From the NCBI RefSeq assembly GCF_002836205.1, contig NZ_PJBE01000013.1, positions 1,612,001 to 1,676,000 on the forward strand: a stretch of DNA of 64,000 nucleotides, in the 5' to 3' direction. Source of the stretch: Shewanella sp. Choline-02u-19 (GTDB lineage: Bacteria > Pseudomonadota > Gammaproteobacteria > Enterobacterales > Shewanellaceae). The notes below the pieces were generated by a model. It was not told the DNA's origin. It ran no database searches and saw only the letters and a list, made by a program, of their open reading frames with translations. The translations under genes were made by a program, and so were the position numbers. Positions 1 through 8,910 of this stretch are shown here, piece after piece (the stretch's first letter is position 1; the number at the start of each line of letters is the position of its first letter).

Positions 1-3000
1 AAAACCTTTAAAAACTAATTGCTCAAGTTGGCTTTGAATATCACTCATCGCAAATGCCATATCCAAGCTGATTTTGCCTTTCAGGCGTTTCTTGATACGA
101 TTATAAATGGTCAATACTTCTTCAACTTTAAGCGCTAACTTTTCAGCCGTTGGATTCAATTCTTGCCTGACTAAGTCCCTAGCTTTTTCAAATTGGGATT
201 CAGAACGAATGTCGAATCCTTCTTCATCGATAAGCTGTTGTACTGCCGCGGATAAAATATCATCAATAAGGATCTGCACCTGACCAAATGGGTTGAAGTA
301 CATCGCCAATTTAGCTTTATTGGGCAAGGATTTTTGTAAGTGCTTTACCGGTGATGGAATATTGATCAGCAGCAAGCGTTGCAAGCCTATTCGATGCTGT
401 TTCTGTGCTTCAAATTCATCATCAAATAGTTTGATCGAAACGCTAGTTTTATCGTCCACCAGCGCAGGAAACGCTTTAACTTCAAAGTTGCCTTTTTTCT
501 GTTCAAACAGTTTAGGCAAATCACCAAACGTCCAGCTCTCTAGCCCCTTTTGCTCAATCCCCGAGTCAGCGACTTCACGAATAGCTTGAACGACTTGTCC
601 TTGCATACTCGCTTTCAAGGGCTCCAAAATACGCCCTTGGGTTAATAGCTTTCCTTTATCACCTTCAACTTGAAAGTTGACCAATAAATGCTGTGCTAAC
701 TGAGTATCATCAAAATCCTCTGGAGAAACCCGCACGCCGCTCATTCTTAGCAACTGTTTACACATGGCATCAATAAGAGGTAATTCAAATGGCGTAATAG
801 CTTGTATGCACGCTTTTGCGTAATCAGGTGCTGGAACAAAGTTTCTACGCAGTGTTTTAGGCAAAGACTTAATCAGCGCGATGCATTTCTCTTCGCGAAG
901 TCCTGGTACTATCCAATCAAAATCGATGTCATCGACCTGATTAATCAATGCCACAGGAATATGCACAGAGACGCCATCATCAGCCGCCGATGGCTCAAAA
1001 TGGTAACTGACATTAAGGGTTAAATTCCCTTTATGCCATTTATCTGGGAAGTCCAGCATTGATACGTGATCGCTACTGCGCTGCATTAACGCTTCGCGTT
1101 CAAAATCAAGTAGATCGGGATTTTGTTGCTTGGCTTTTTTCCACCACTTTATAAATGTCGGCTCGTTATAAATATCAGCCGGAATTTTAGGCTCGTAGAA
1201 ATGAAATAACGCTTGCTCATCGACTAAAATATCGCGACGACGTGATTTGTGTTCAAGCGATTCAATGTCTAGTAATAACTTTTGGTTACTGACAAAAAAG
1301 GCTTCGTTGGTTCTTAGCTCACCTTCAGCAAGTGCTGAACGAATAAAGATATCACGGGCTTCGACCGGCTCAATGGGTCCATATTGAACTTTACGGCGAT
1401 TCACAATTTGTAAGCCATAAAGTACTTGGTTTTCTAGTGCAACAACAGAGCCCTGTTTAGCTTCAAAGTGGGGCTCGATGTAGCTTTTTTTCACTAAATG
1501 TTCTGCAAGCGGTTCTATCCATTCAGGCTGGATCTTAGCGCAGCAACGAGCGAATAAGCGTGATGTTTCAGTTAGCTCTGCTGCCATCAGCCATTTAGGG
1601 CCTTTTTTGGCCAGAGGAGAGCCAGGAAACACAAAGAACTTACTGTTTCGAGCACCCAGGTATTCTCTATCTTTATCTTTAAAACCAATGTGGCTTAATA
1701 AACCGGTTAACAAAGACTTGTGTAGCAGTTCATAATTGATTTCAGCGCTGGTGTCATTGAGCTTCCACTTAAGCTCATGGGTCGCTTGCCTCAACTGTGC
1801 ATAGAGGTCTTGCCACTCCCGCACACGCAAGTAGGCTAAAAACTCCCCCTTACACTGCTTTCTAAATTGGCTACTCGAGAGTTCTCTTTGGCTTTGCTTT
1901 AAGAAATCCCATAAGTTTAAAAAAGAAACAAAGTCAGAATCGGGGTCGCTGAAGCGATTATGCGCTTGATCTGCAGCTTGTTTTTTATCCATAGGACGTT
2001 CGCGTGGATCTTGAATAGACAAGGCCGAAGCAATCACTAGCGATTCATGTAAACAACCATTTTTCTGTGCCTGGATCACCATCCGCGCAAGACGTGGGTC
2101 AACCGGAATATGGGCCAGCTGTCTACCCAATGATGTTAGGGTTAACAGACCTTTCTTCAGACTCACGGCTTGTAGTTCTTCGAGCAGCATAAAGCCGTCA
2201 CGAATATAGCGTTCATCAGGTGGCTGAATAAAGGGAAAGCCTTCGATATCTCCCAGTCCAATCGCCAACATTTTTAAGATCACTGAGGCCAGATTGGTGC
2301 GTAAAATCTCTGGGTCGGTAAACTCGGGGCGAGAGGTAAAGTCTTCCTCACTATAAAGCCGAATACAGATCCCTGGTGCGACGCGGCCACAACGCCCTTG
2401 ACGTTGGTTGGCACTTGCCTGAGAAATAGGCTCAATCGGTAACCGCTGCACTTTAGTGCGGTAGCTATAACGACTCATTCGCGCTGTACCGGGATCAATC
2501 ACATACCGTATACCGGGCACGGTCAGCGAAGTCTCAGCCACGTTAGTCGCCAATACTATCCGTCGGCCAACATGGCTCTTAAATACTTTGGTTTGTTCAC
2601 CATATGACAGCCTAGCATACAAAGGCAGAATTTCTGTATCGCGGTATTGGCGGCGGTTAAGCTGGTCTGCAACATCACGAATTTCGCGCTCGCCATTCAT
2701 AAAAATAAGAATGTCACCAAGACCTTCATTGATCAGCTCATCGGTCGCGGCAAAAATACCTTCCATGAGGTCAAAATCTTCCGCATTGTCTTTAACCAGA
2801 GAGCAATAGCGCGTTTCAACCGGATACGTTCGACCCGATACCTCTATCACGGGCGCACCATTAAAGTGTTGCGAAAAACGCTCAACGTCAATGGTCGCTG
2901 AAGTAATAATCACTTTTAGATCAGGACGTTTCTTTAGAACATTTTTAAGGTAACCCAAAATGAAATCGATATTAAGGCTACGCTCATGCGCTTCATCGAT

Positions 3001-3582
3001 AATAATAGTGTCATATTGGTTAAGTAATTTATCTGACGTGAGTTCAGCCAGTAAAATACCGTCCGTCATTAACTTGATGTAGGATTCAGGCTTTATCGCA
3101 TCGGCAAAGCGGACTTTAAAGCCTACTGCCTCACCTAGTGGTGAATTCATCTCTTCCGCGATACGTGTGGCAACGCTGCGCGCGGCAAGTCGACGTGGCT
3201 GCGTATGGCCTATTAAACCACGTGTGCCCAACCCCAGCTCTAAGCAAATTTTTGGCAACTGAGTGGTTTTACCAGAACCGGTTTCACCCGCAATAATGAC
3301 CACTTGATTACTGGCAATCGCTGTAGCGATTTCATCGCGTTTTTGCGATATTGGTAAATTTTCTGGAAAGGTAATTTGTGGCCGATTAGCAAGACGAAGC
3401 TCTACTTTTTTGCGAGAGGCTAACGCGAGCTGCTCAAGAGAATCTAACGTTGCACTCTTCTTTTCAGAATCCGGCTCTTTACGAAGCCTAAACAAGCGAC
3501 GCCTAATTTGGGCGGCGTCGGCTTCATAACAGTTTTTTAAAAATGCGTTAGATAGGTGATACTGTTGCGAACTCAAGTGCAA
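1..3582 (-). CDS. hrpA: ATP-dependent RNA helicase HrpA (3' end outside window)
   Basis: DEAH-box RNA helicase of the HrpA family, which resolves RNA structures and stalled ribosomes in the cytoplasm. The minus-strand frame is open from the 3.58 kb region to base 1 and covers about 1190 residues. HrpA is usually near 1300, so roughly the last 100 residues lie outside the window. Visible motifs are Walker A GETGSGKTT near residue 97, the DEAH box in IIIDEAHERSLN, SATID, and the helicase C motif QRQGRCGRVAPG, followed by HA2/OB regions and the long HrpA-specific C-terminal part. No ATG precedes the conserved N terminus: the frame runs back to a stop at 3600-3598, so initiation at TTG (3582 or 3576) is inferred. 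There is no strong Shine-Dalgarno sequence, so the exact start is uncertain. Confidence 0.93.
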   Translation of the reverse strand, partial: MHLSSQQYHLSNAFLKNCYEADAAQIRRRLFRLRKEPDSEKKSATLDSLEQLALASRKKVELRLANRPQITFPENLPISQKRDEIATAIASNQVVIIAGETGSGKTTQLPKICLELGLGTRGLIGHTQPRRLAARSVATRIAEEMNSPLGEAVGFKVRFADAIKPESYIKLMTDGILLAELTSDKLLNQYDTIIIDEAHERSLNIDFILGYLKNVLKKRPDLKVIITSATIDVERFSQHFNGAPVIEVSGRTYPVETRYCSLVKDNAEDFDLMEGIFAATDELINEGLGDILIFMNGEREIRDVADQLNRRQYRDTEILPLYARLSYGEQTKVFKSHVGRRIVLATNVAETSLTVPGIRYVIDPGTARMSRYSYRTKVQRLPIEPISQASANQRQGRCGRVAPGICIRLYSEEDFTSRPEFTDPEILRTNLASVILKMLAIGLGDIEGFPFIQPPDERYIRDGFMLLEELQAVSLKKGLLTLTSLGRQLAHIPVDPRLARMVIQAQKNGCLHESLVIASALSIQDPRERPMDKKQAADQAHNRFSDPDSDFVSFLNLWDFLKQSQRELSSSQFRKQCKGEFLAYLRVREWQDLYAQLRQATHELKWKLNDTSAEINYELLHKSLLTGLLSHIGFKDKDREYLGARNSKFFVFPGSPLAKKGPKWLMAAELTETSRLFARCCAKIQPEWIEPLAEHLVKKSYIEPHFEAKQGSVVALENQVLYGLQIVNRRKVQYGPIEPVEARDIFIRSALAEGELRTNEAFFVSNQKLLLDIESLEHKSRRRDILVDEQALFHFYEPKIPADIYNEPTFIKWWKKAKQQNPDLLDFEREALMQRSSDHVSMLDFPDKWHKGNLTLNVSYHFEPSAADDGVSVHIPVALINQVDDIDFDWIVPGLREEKCIALIKSLPKTLRRNFVPAPDYAKACIQAITPFELPLIDAMCKQLLRMSGVRVSPEDFDDTQLAQHLLVNFQVEGDKGKLLTQGRILEPLKASMQGQVVQAIREVADSGIEQKGLESWTFGDLPKLFEQKKGNFEVKAFPALVDDKTSVSIKLFDDEFEAQKQHRIGLQRLLLINIPSPVKHLQKSLPNKAKLAMYFNPFGQVQILIDDILSAAVQQLIDEEGFDIRSESQFEKARDLVRQELNPTAEKLALKVEEVLTIYNRIKKRLKGKISLDMAFAMSDIQSQLEQLVFKGF

Positions 3583-3662
3583 ATTCCATAGCCAAAATCA
3601 AAGAGGTTGATCCTAACAAGGAACGCACTTCAGTGGTATAGCTGACATAAAAATACTTTGTG

Positions 3663-4079
3663 CTAAGCCGGAGTTAAATAACATTGTTGCATATAGGTAT
3701 TTATCGCCGCTAAAACATTAGTGCGATTAATGGTACCTATCACTTTTCCATTATCAACCACGGGATAAACCTTAGGCTTGGGACCTAACATTTGTTCTGC
3801 TAAAGCTAATACGCTGCTATTAGGCCCTACAGATAACACCTCAGTCCGCATGCAATCCTTAACGATGGCCGTTAAATCACAATGATAACTACTTTTAAGC
3901 ATTACCGATAAACAGTCTTGCTGAGATAAAAAACCCACCAGTTTGCCGTCAACATCAACAACGGGCGCACCTAACTTTTTGTTCGCTAGTAATTTTTCTA
4001 CCGCGGTTGCTATCGACATCGATGGTGTCAGCATTACCGGTTGGCGATCCATATGTTCTTTTACATTGATTGAATCCAT
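3663..4079 (-). CDS. CBS-domain pair protein
   Basis: Small 138-residue protein made almost entirely of two CBS motifs (about residues 10-62 and 74-130), the Bateman module that typically binds adenosyl nucleotides and senses energy state. The diagnostic pattern is visible twice: PVVDVDGKLVGFLSQQD and YPVVDNGKVIGTINRTN, each preceded by a helix that pairs with it. There is no catalytic, membrane or DNA-binding domain, so it probably acts as a free-standing regulatory subunit; its partner is unknown. It lies upstream of hrpA in the same orientation, with an 80-bp gap that shows no terminator, so co-transcription is possible. The ATG start matches the beginning of the first CBS fold. Confidence 0.85.
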   Translation of the reverse strand: MDSINVKEHMDRQPVMLTPSMSIATAVEKLLANKKLGAPVVDVDGKLVGFLSQQDCLSVMLKSSYHCDLTAIVKDCMRTEVLSVGPNSSVLALAEQMLGPKPKVYPVVDNGKVIGTINRTNVLAAINTYMQQCYLTPA

Positions 4080-4306
4080 TGCATTCCCCTATTCATTTGT
4101 TTCTAATTTAGTTTAGCTAATATTTAGCAATTAGGGAGTGGATTAAACCGATAGCGGTAACCGTAAAAGTCGATATGGTTAAATTTGCCGTTTTGCATTA
4201 GAACGCTAGCAATCAAAGAGGGGGCTTGTACAAAATTGAACAATGGGGAGAGTCACTTATACCCGTTTGACTTGTAAAAATGGCCACTGCGTTTATATCG
4301 GTTAGA

Positions 4307-5302
4307 CTAAATATCTTCGTTAAATAACAATAATATACTGCCGCCACTTAACACACTGCCGATGTTAACCGTAACGCCTAAACCCACATTATCAACCCAT
4401 GATGACAACCAAGGTGTATCAAGTACCCAGCCGGCACCCACTTCATAAAAATGATCCGTTCCTAAAGGGTCAACGGCATCACCGGATAGATCGATACGCT
4501 TGAACATGAATCGCAGTTCATTGCCGTTATCAAACAATTGCGGAAGATCATAATGAAAAATCAGTGCATTGCTAAAGCGACCCACTTTTGAAGACACTTC
4601 TTGTGATGCTGTATCTGTCAATAAAGTACGGCCAATAGCAAAACGGTAACGGCTGGTAAATTGCCATTGATGACCAAAAACAAAGTTGTCATAGCGAAAC
4701 TCAATTGAGGGATCAATCATCAAAGCGCCATAAGAAGTATTCAGTAAGCCGTTATCAAGTAAAGATTCAAATTGTTCTAATACGCTTCGGTACAGGAATT
4801 GATTCTCATACCAAATCGCTTGTGCTCCAATCCCTATTTGGGTTTTCCAATGATCAGTTAACTCGTATTGCCAACGCTGTTCAGCTTGAAATAGATAACT
4901 TTTCTCCGACAGCTGATCGATGTCATTCAATGGCTGAGAAAAATCTACCGTCTGATTTGAACCAATATAAGATAACTTGAAGTAAGTCGATGTTTGCCAA
5001 TGAGGAGAAGCTTGTGTCACATCACCGTTCCACGGCAAAGAATATGTTTTAAGCTCGCGCCGTCGCTGAAGAGAACTTTGTGAACCCGTGTCTAAGTCAC
5101 CAAAATCAGCGAACGAACTAGGATCAAAATTAACGACGCCTAACGTAATCAAGCTTGCATCTGTTAACACTATCGAAGTCGCAATGTTTTCTCGAGTCAC
5201 TCGACTGACCATATCATCTAAAGAGTCTATGGATGGCTCCGCACTGTTAACGCAAGCGCTATACAGTATGGCCAGACAGCAAACGACAATTAATAAGCGC
5301 AT
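4307..5302 (-). CDS. Predicted solitary outer-membrane autotransporter-like beta-barrel protein
   Basis: 331-residue exported protein. The N terminus is a signal peptide of about 20 residues; a cysteine follows LYSA, so a lipobox-like site with an unusual -3 Tyr is possible. After a short linker (residues 25-90) the rest is alternating aromatic/polar beta strands typical of an outer-membrane barrel, for example QAEQRWQYELTDHWKTQIG and FVFGHQWQFTSRYRFAIG. From memory this resembles the 'solitary outer membrane autotransporter beta-barrel' family (Pfam Omp_AT) of Vibrio and Shewanella, but I cannot verify that here. There is no passenger domain. The gene stands alone, with gaps of 227 bp and 156 bp to its same-strand neighbours. 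Substrate and function are unknown. Confidence 0.6.
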   Translation of the reverse strand: MRLLIVVCCLAILYSACVNSAEPSIDSLDDMVSRVTRENIATSIVLTDASLITLGVVNFDPSSFADFGDLDTGSQSSLQRRRELKTYSLPWNGDVTQASPHWQTSTYFKLSYIGSNQTVDFSQPLNDIDQLSEKSYLFQAEQRWQYELTDHWKTQIGIGAQAIWYENQFLYRSVLEQFESLLDNGLLNTSYGALMIDPSIEFRYDNFVFGHQWQFTSRYRFAIGRTLLTDTASQEVSSKVGRFSNALIFHYDLPQLFDNGNELRFMFKRIDLSGDAVDPLGTDHFYEVGAGWVLDTPWLSSWVDNVGLGVTVNIGSVLSGGSILLLFNEDI

Positions 5303-5458
5303 ATTAGAAAAATGACAGTGTTAAGATTGGAATGATAAAGGGAGTATAGCAGTGTTAAATACCGGCTTTATAACATCCCGCATGACTCATAGCATCTCTT
5401 TCTACATTTATCCATCGGGGCCAAGCAACTGACCAATTGCATAAGTTTATCAGTATTG

Positions 5459-5767
5459 TCATTGCTTTATATTCTGATACCTTGATAGCGCATCGTTACG
5501 TACCAGCCCTCTTCTCACATTCTTACACAGTTTGGCAAAACGACTAATATCTCCCAATTGCGGAATGTCACCGTTAGCCATGGCGCTTTCCCAGTAGCAC
5601 AGCTCACTATCAACCAACTCCAGTAGTTTTTTAGGACAACCAATACAACTACCTTCAGGGCCACAAACAAACGTTGCAGGATCTTTTAAGGGTAACTCAA
5701 GTTTGACTTGCTCGATAATGTTCTGCATTGCAGTAATACGATCGGGTTTGGGCGACATAGAACACAT
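5459..5767 (-). CDS. Conserved hypothetical small cysteine-rich protein
   Basis: About 102 residues, family not recognised by name. The centre contains a C-x5-C-x2-C-x12-C cluster (CGPEGSCIGC followed by PKKLLELVDSELC), with a further Cys in RFAKLCKNV. This spacing suggests binding of zinc or an iron-sulfur cluster. The rest is helical and charged, with no signal peptide or membrane segment. Start is uncertain: the frame extends to a TTG at 5779, but ATG at 5767 or 5758 is more likely; none has a clear Shine-Dalgarno sequence. It stands between the barrel gene and the isoaspartyl peptidase gene, both on the same strand, with gaps that allow separate transcription. No function is assigned. Confidence 0.65.
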   Translation of the reverse strand: MCSMSPKPDRITAMQNIIEQVKLELPLKDPATFVCGPEGSCIGCPKKLLELVDSELCYWESAMANGDIPQLGDISRFAKLCKNVRRGLVRNDALSRYQNIKQ

Positions 5768-5867
5768 CGAATTTAACAATAATAATTATTCATTAGTATA
5801 TCGCAATATACGTAGGTCGATATGTGTACTAAAGCCCATTAATTTGCTTTAGTACACATTGGGGCCT

Positions 5868-6926
5868 CTACATATCAGACCAAATCATCACTTGAGCGGG
5901 TTCGCCACCTTTGCGGGTAGCGCGGTACATTCCCTCGGTATTAAACGGCGTTGCAATATTACCCCGTTGGTCGATTGCGATGACACCACCACTGCCACCA
6001 GCGGTAATGAGACGTTGATTAATCACTTCATCTGCCGCTTGTATTATGGATTTCTTTTGATATTTTACTTTTGCGCATATATCGCCTGCCACGTGGTAAC
6101 GAATAAAGAACTCACCATGACCCGTTGCAGACACTGCACACACGCCATTTTCGGCGTAAGTGCCGGCACCAATGACTGGCGAGTCACCAATACGACCAAA
6201 ACGTTTAGCCGTCATTCCACCAGTTGAAGTTCCCGCTGCAAGGTTGCCATGTTGATCTAAAGCGACCGCACCAACGGTACCGAACTTATAATCGAGTTCC
6301 ATATAGTCGAGTGCACTTTGTTTATAATTGTGACCCGTGCTCGCTTGATACTCTGGATTGGATTCAGCTTTGTTGATTTTCTCTTTAGCATTTTGCAGTT
6401 GTTGATAGCGGCTTTCAGTATCAAAGTGATTAGCTGGCACCAATTGGTAACCTTGCGTAAGTGCAAACTCTTCAGCGCCTTGACCCGAGAGCATCACATG
6501 AGGTGATTTTTCCATAACTGTTTTTGCTAAATCGATCGGATTTTTAATATGCCTAACCCCCGCAACGGCGCCTGCGTTCATGGTCTTCCCATCCATAATC
6601 GACGAGTCCATTTCATGGGCACCATCATAAGTATAAACCGCTCCTAAACCGGCATTGAATAGAGGGCTGTTTTCGAGTACGTTAATTGATACTTGCACTG
6701 CATCAAGACTATCACCGCCGTTTGCCAATACTTTATACCCGGCATCGATAGCTTCTTGTAACTTAGCGCGATAAGCCTTTTGTTGTGATTCAGTCAAACT
6801 GGCTTTGGAAATTGTGCCGGCGCCGCCATGTATTGCAATAGAAAATGGCTTTTCAGCCGCAAATGAAGTTGAGCTAACAGTGACGAATACCAGTAAACCG
6901 GCGGCTAAGATTGGGGAATAATTCAT
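5868..6926 (-). CDS. iaaA: Isoaspartyl peptidase/L-asparaginase, periplasmic Ntn hydrolase
   Basis: Plant-type asparaginase/isoaspartyl dipeptidase family, which cleaves beta-aspartyl peptides and asparagine. Starting at the internal ATG (6926) gives about 352 residues and a clean signal peptide (MNYSPILAAGLLVF... ending SFAAEKP). An upstream ATG at 6968 would add 14 basic residues before it and cannot be excluded. The mature N terminus has the family motif IAIHGGAGTI. Autoproteolysis is expected before the Thr in FGTVGAVALD, which becomes the N-terminal nucleophile of the beta subunit; the substrate-binding stretches RIGDSPVIGAGTYA and SATGHGEFFIR follow. It is divergent from tamA with a short shared upstream region. 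The gene symbol is assigned by family analogy. Confidence 0.88.
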   Translation of the reverse strand: MNYSPILAAGLLVFVTVSSTSFAAEKPFSIAIHGGAGTISKASLTESQQKAYRAKLQEAIDAGYKVLANGGDSLDAVQVSINVLENSPLFNAGLGAVYTYDGAHEMDSSIMDGKTMNAGAVAGVRHIKNPIDLAKTVMEKSPHVMLSGQGAEEFALTQGYQLVPANHFDTESRYQQLQNAKEKINKAESNPEYQASTGHNYKQSALDYMELDYKFGTVGAVALDQHGNLAAGTSTGGMTAKRFGRIGDSPVIGAGTYAENGVCAVSATGHGEFFIRYHVAGDICAKVKYQKKSIIQAADEVINQRLITAGGSGGVIAIDQRGNIATPFNTEGMYRATRKGGEPAQVMIWSDM

Positions 6927-7065
6927 AAACACTATCCAATTATATTTATTTGCTCTCTTTGTAACCATTTTCGACCATAATTACAATCAGCAACTTGCTT
7001 GAGTTCACTATTCTAGTGACAATAGGGACATAAAAATAAAGCTAATAATAAGAGCCTGATATCTT

Positions 7066-8910
7066 TTGATAAGTTTGATTCGAGCAACGACCAAATTGTT
7101 ATTTTTGATCAGTGTACTACTGACATCTTTTGCCGCTTTCGCAAACGACTGGTTAACGCTCAATATCAAGGGCGTAAAAGGCAGTCTGGAGCGGAACGTA
7201 AAAGCTCACCTTGGCGCCTTGCCAGATTCAAATGTGAAAAGACGCGCTTTTATTTTTAACGCAGAAGACAATATCAATGCAGCCATGCATTCGATGGGTT
7301 ATTACAACAGTAGCGTCAAACAGGAGTTTATAACCCACGAAAACGGCCCTTGGGTACTCAACTATGTCATCACACCAGGCGCACCAACAACGGTGCGTTG
7401 GGTTGATATACAAGTTGACGGAGAATTGCGCGACGACATTCTATTCGAACAATGGCTAGCGCAACTATCAATCCGTCCAGGAGATAGGCTTAATCATGGC
7501 GTATATGAAGAGTTAAAAGGTCAATTACTGACTTTATCTCTAGCGCGGGGTTACTTTGATGGTAAATTCGTAAAAGCAGAAATTGAAGTTGATCGGGATT
7601 ATAACAGTGCAAAAATCGCGCTGCATTACGACTCAGGTAAACGATATCATATAGGCCAGGTAACCTTTACTGGGCACACACTGCAGCCACAAATACTGCA
7701 AGAGCTTATCCCCTTTGACGTTGATGCTCCCTACAGTACCGGTAACCTCGGACAACTTAATCGGCAACTGCTCGATACCGGCTACTTTTCAAACATTAAG
7801 GTATTACCGTTAGTTGAGCAGGTAGAGGGATTATTGGTGCCTATTAGAGTCGACTTAAGTCCAAAACCAGATCACTCTATTGAGCTGGGTTTAGGTGTCG
7901 ATATTGGTAATACGATTGATAACACTATCGAGCCAAGAGTCCGAGTCACTTGGCGTACGCCGCAGATAAACAGTTATGGTCACTCACAAGAAACAACGGC
8001 GGAATGGGCCCCCGACAGACCCAAATTTTTAACCACTTACACTATCCCGCTAACGCACCCACTCGATGACCAACTTAAATTACGTGTTGGTATGCTGCGT
8101 GATAAATATGGTGTTACTCAAGTTTATAACACTGATGACCGCAAATTTGAGAATACTGGACAGCTCGAGTCATCTAAAATGACTTTTGCGGTGATCCGTC
8201 AACAACGTTTGGGATATCAGTGGATTGTAAACTATTCTGCTGAAATGATGAAAGAGAGTTATACCCAGTCTGGCGTTGATTATGATCCCCGCTTTGTCCT
8301 TTTGGGCGCTAACGTGTCTAAAACTTCTCGTGGAGACAATTCACTCGATCCAAAATCTGGATTTTTGCAATATTACAGCCTTGAGTATGCAGATCCGAAT
8401 TTAGGTTCTGAAGTACGCCTTGCGCGTCTACAAGCAAAGTTTAAATGGATCGAAACATTCTTTGATAAACATCGCATCGTCTCTCGTTTAGATCTTGCCG
8501 CGAACCTAACCAACGAAGGTAACTTGGCTGAAATACCGCCATCTTTACGCTATTTTGCGGGTGGTGACCAAAGTATTCGTGGTTACAGCTATAACGAATT
8601 AGGCCCGTCTATCGACTCAGTTAATGATAAAGGAGAAGTAATTAGAGAAGTCGTTGGTGGACGTTACTTAATGGTTGGCAGCATTGAATACCAATATTAC
8701 GTCACCCCAAGTTGGCGAGTTGCCACTTTTGTTGATGCGGGTAATGCGTTTGACATCAACCAGATAGAAGCGATAACGTCGGTTGGTGCTGGCGTGCATT
8801 GGATATCACCTATTGGTCCCGTCAAATTTGACGTGGGCGTTGGCTTAAAAGAAACCGATACGATTAGCAGGCCTTGGCGGATCCATATCACCATGGGAGC
8901 AGAGCTATGA
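7066..8910 (+). CDS. tamA: TamA, outer-membrane Omp85-family subunit of the TAM complex
   Basis: 614-residue Omp85 protein that partners TamB in the translocation and assembly module, now linked to phospholipid transport to the outer membrane as well as autotransporter insertion. A signal peptide (about residues 1-27, ending AAFAND) is followed by POTRA domains to about residue 265 and a 16-stranded barrel. Barrel hallmarks include the conserved RYFAGGDQSIRGY motif of the L6 loop and a C-terminal strand ending in Leu. The start is TTG at 7066, with an AAGAG-type ribosome site 11 bases upstream; a second TTG at 7075 is the alternative. Its stop overlaps the tamB start by four bases (ATGA), so the two are translationally coupled. 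Confidence 0.95.
   Translation: MISLIRATTKLLFLISVLLTSFAAFANDWLTLNIKGVKGSLERNVKAHLGALPDSNVKRRAFIFNAEDNINAAMHSMGYYNSSVKQEFITHENGPWVLNYVITPGAPTTVRWVDIQVDGELRDDILFEQWLAQLSIRPGDRLNHGVYEELKGQLLTLSLARGYFDGKFVKAEIEVDRDYNSAKIALHYDSGKRYHIGQVTFTGHTLQPQILQELIPFDVDAPYSTGNLGQLNRQLLDTGYFSNIKVLPLVEQVEGLLVPIRVDLSPKPDHSIELGLGVDIGNTIDNTIEPRVRVTWRTPQINSYGHSQETTAEWAPDRPKFLTTYTIPLTHPLDDQLKLRVGMLRDKYGVTQVYNTDDRKFENTGQLESSKMTFAVIRQQRLGYQWIVNYSAEMMKESYTQSGVDYDPRFVLLGANVSKTSRGDNSLDPKSGFLQYYSLEYADPNLGSEVRLARLQAKFKWIETFFDKHRIVSRLDLAANLTNEGNLAEIPPSLRYFAGGDQSIRGYSYNELGPSIDSVNDKGEVIREVVGGRYLMVGSIEYQYYVTPSWRVATFVDAGNAFDINQIEAITSVGAGVHWISPIGPVKFDVGVGLKETDTISRPWRIHITMGAEL

Noticed and set aside
5768..5790. AT-rich AATAATAATTATT stretch resembling a Fur box upstream of the small cysteine-rich gene
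   Set aside because: Only a short A/T palindrome matches; the GATAAT hexamers of the Fur consensus are missing.
6257..6506. Overlapping reading frames on both strands inside the isoaspartyl peptidase gene
   Set aside because: They lie entirely within a well-supported gene, lack ribosome sites and have no recognisable domains.
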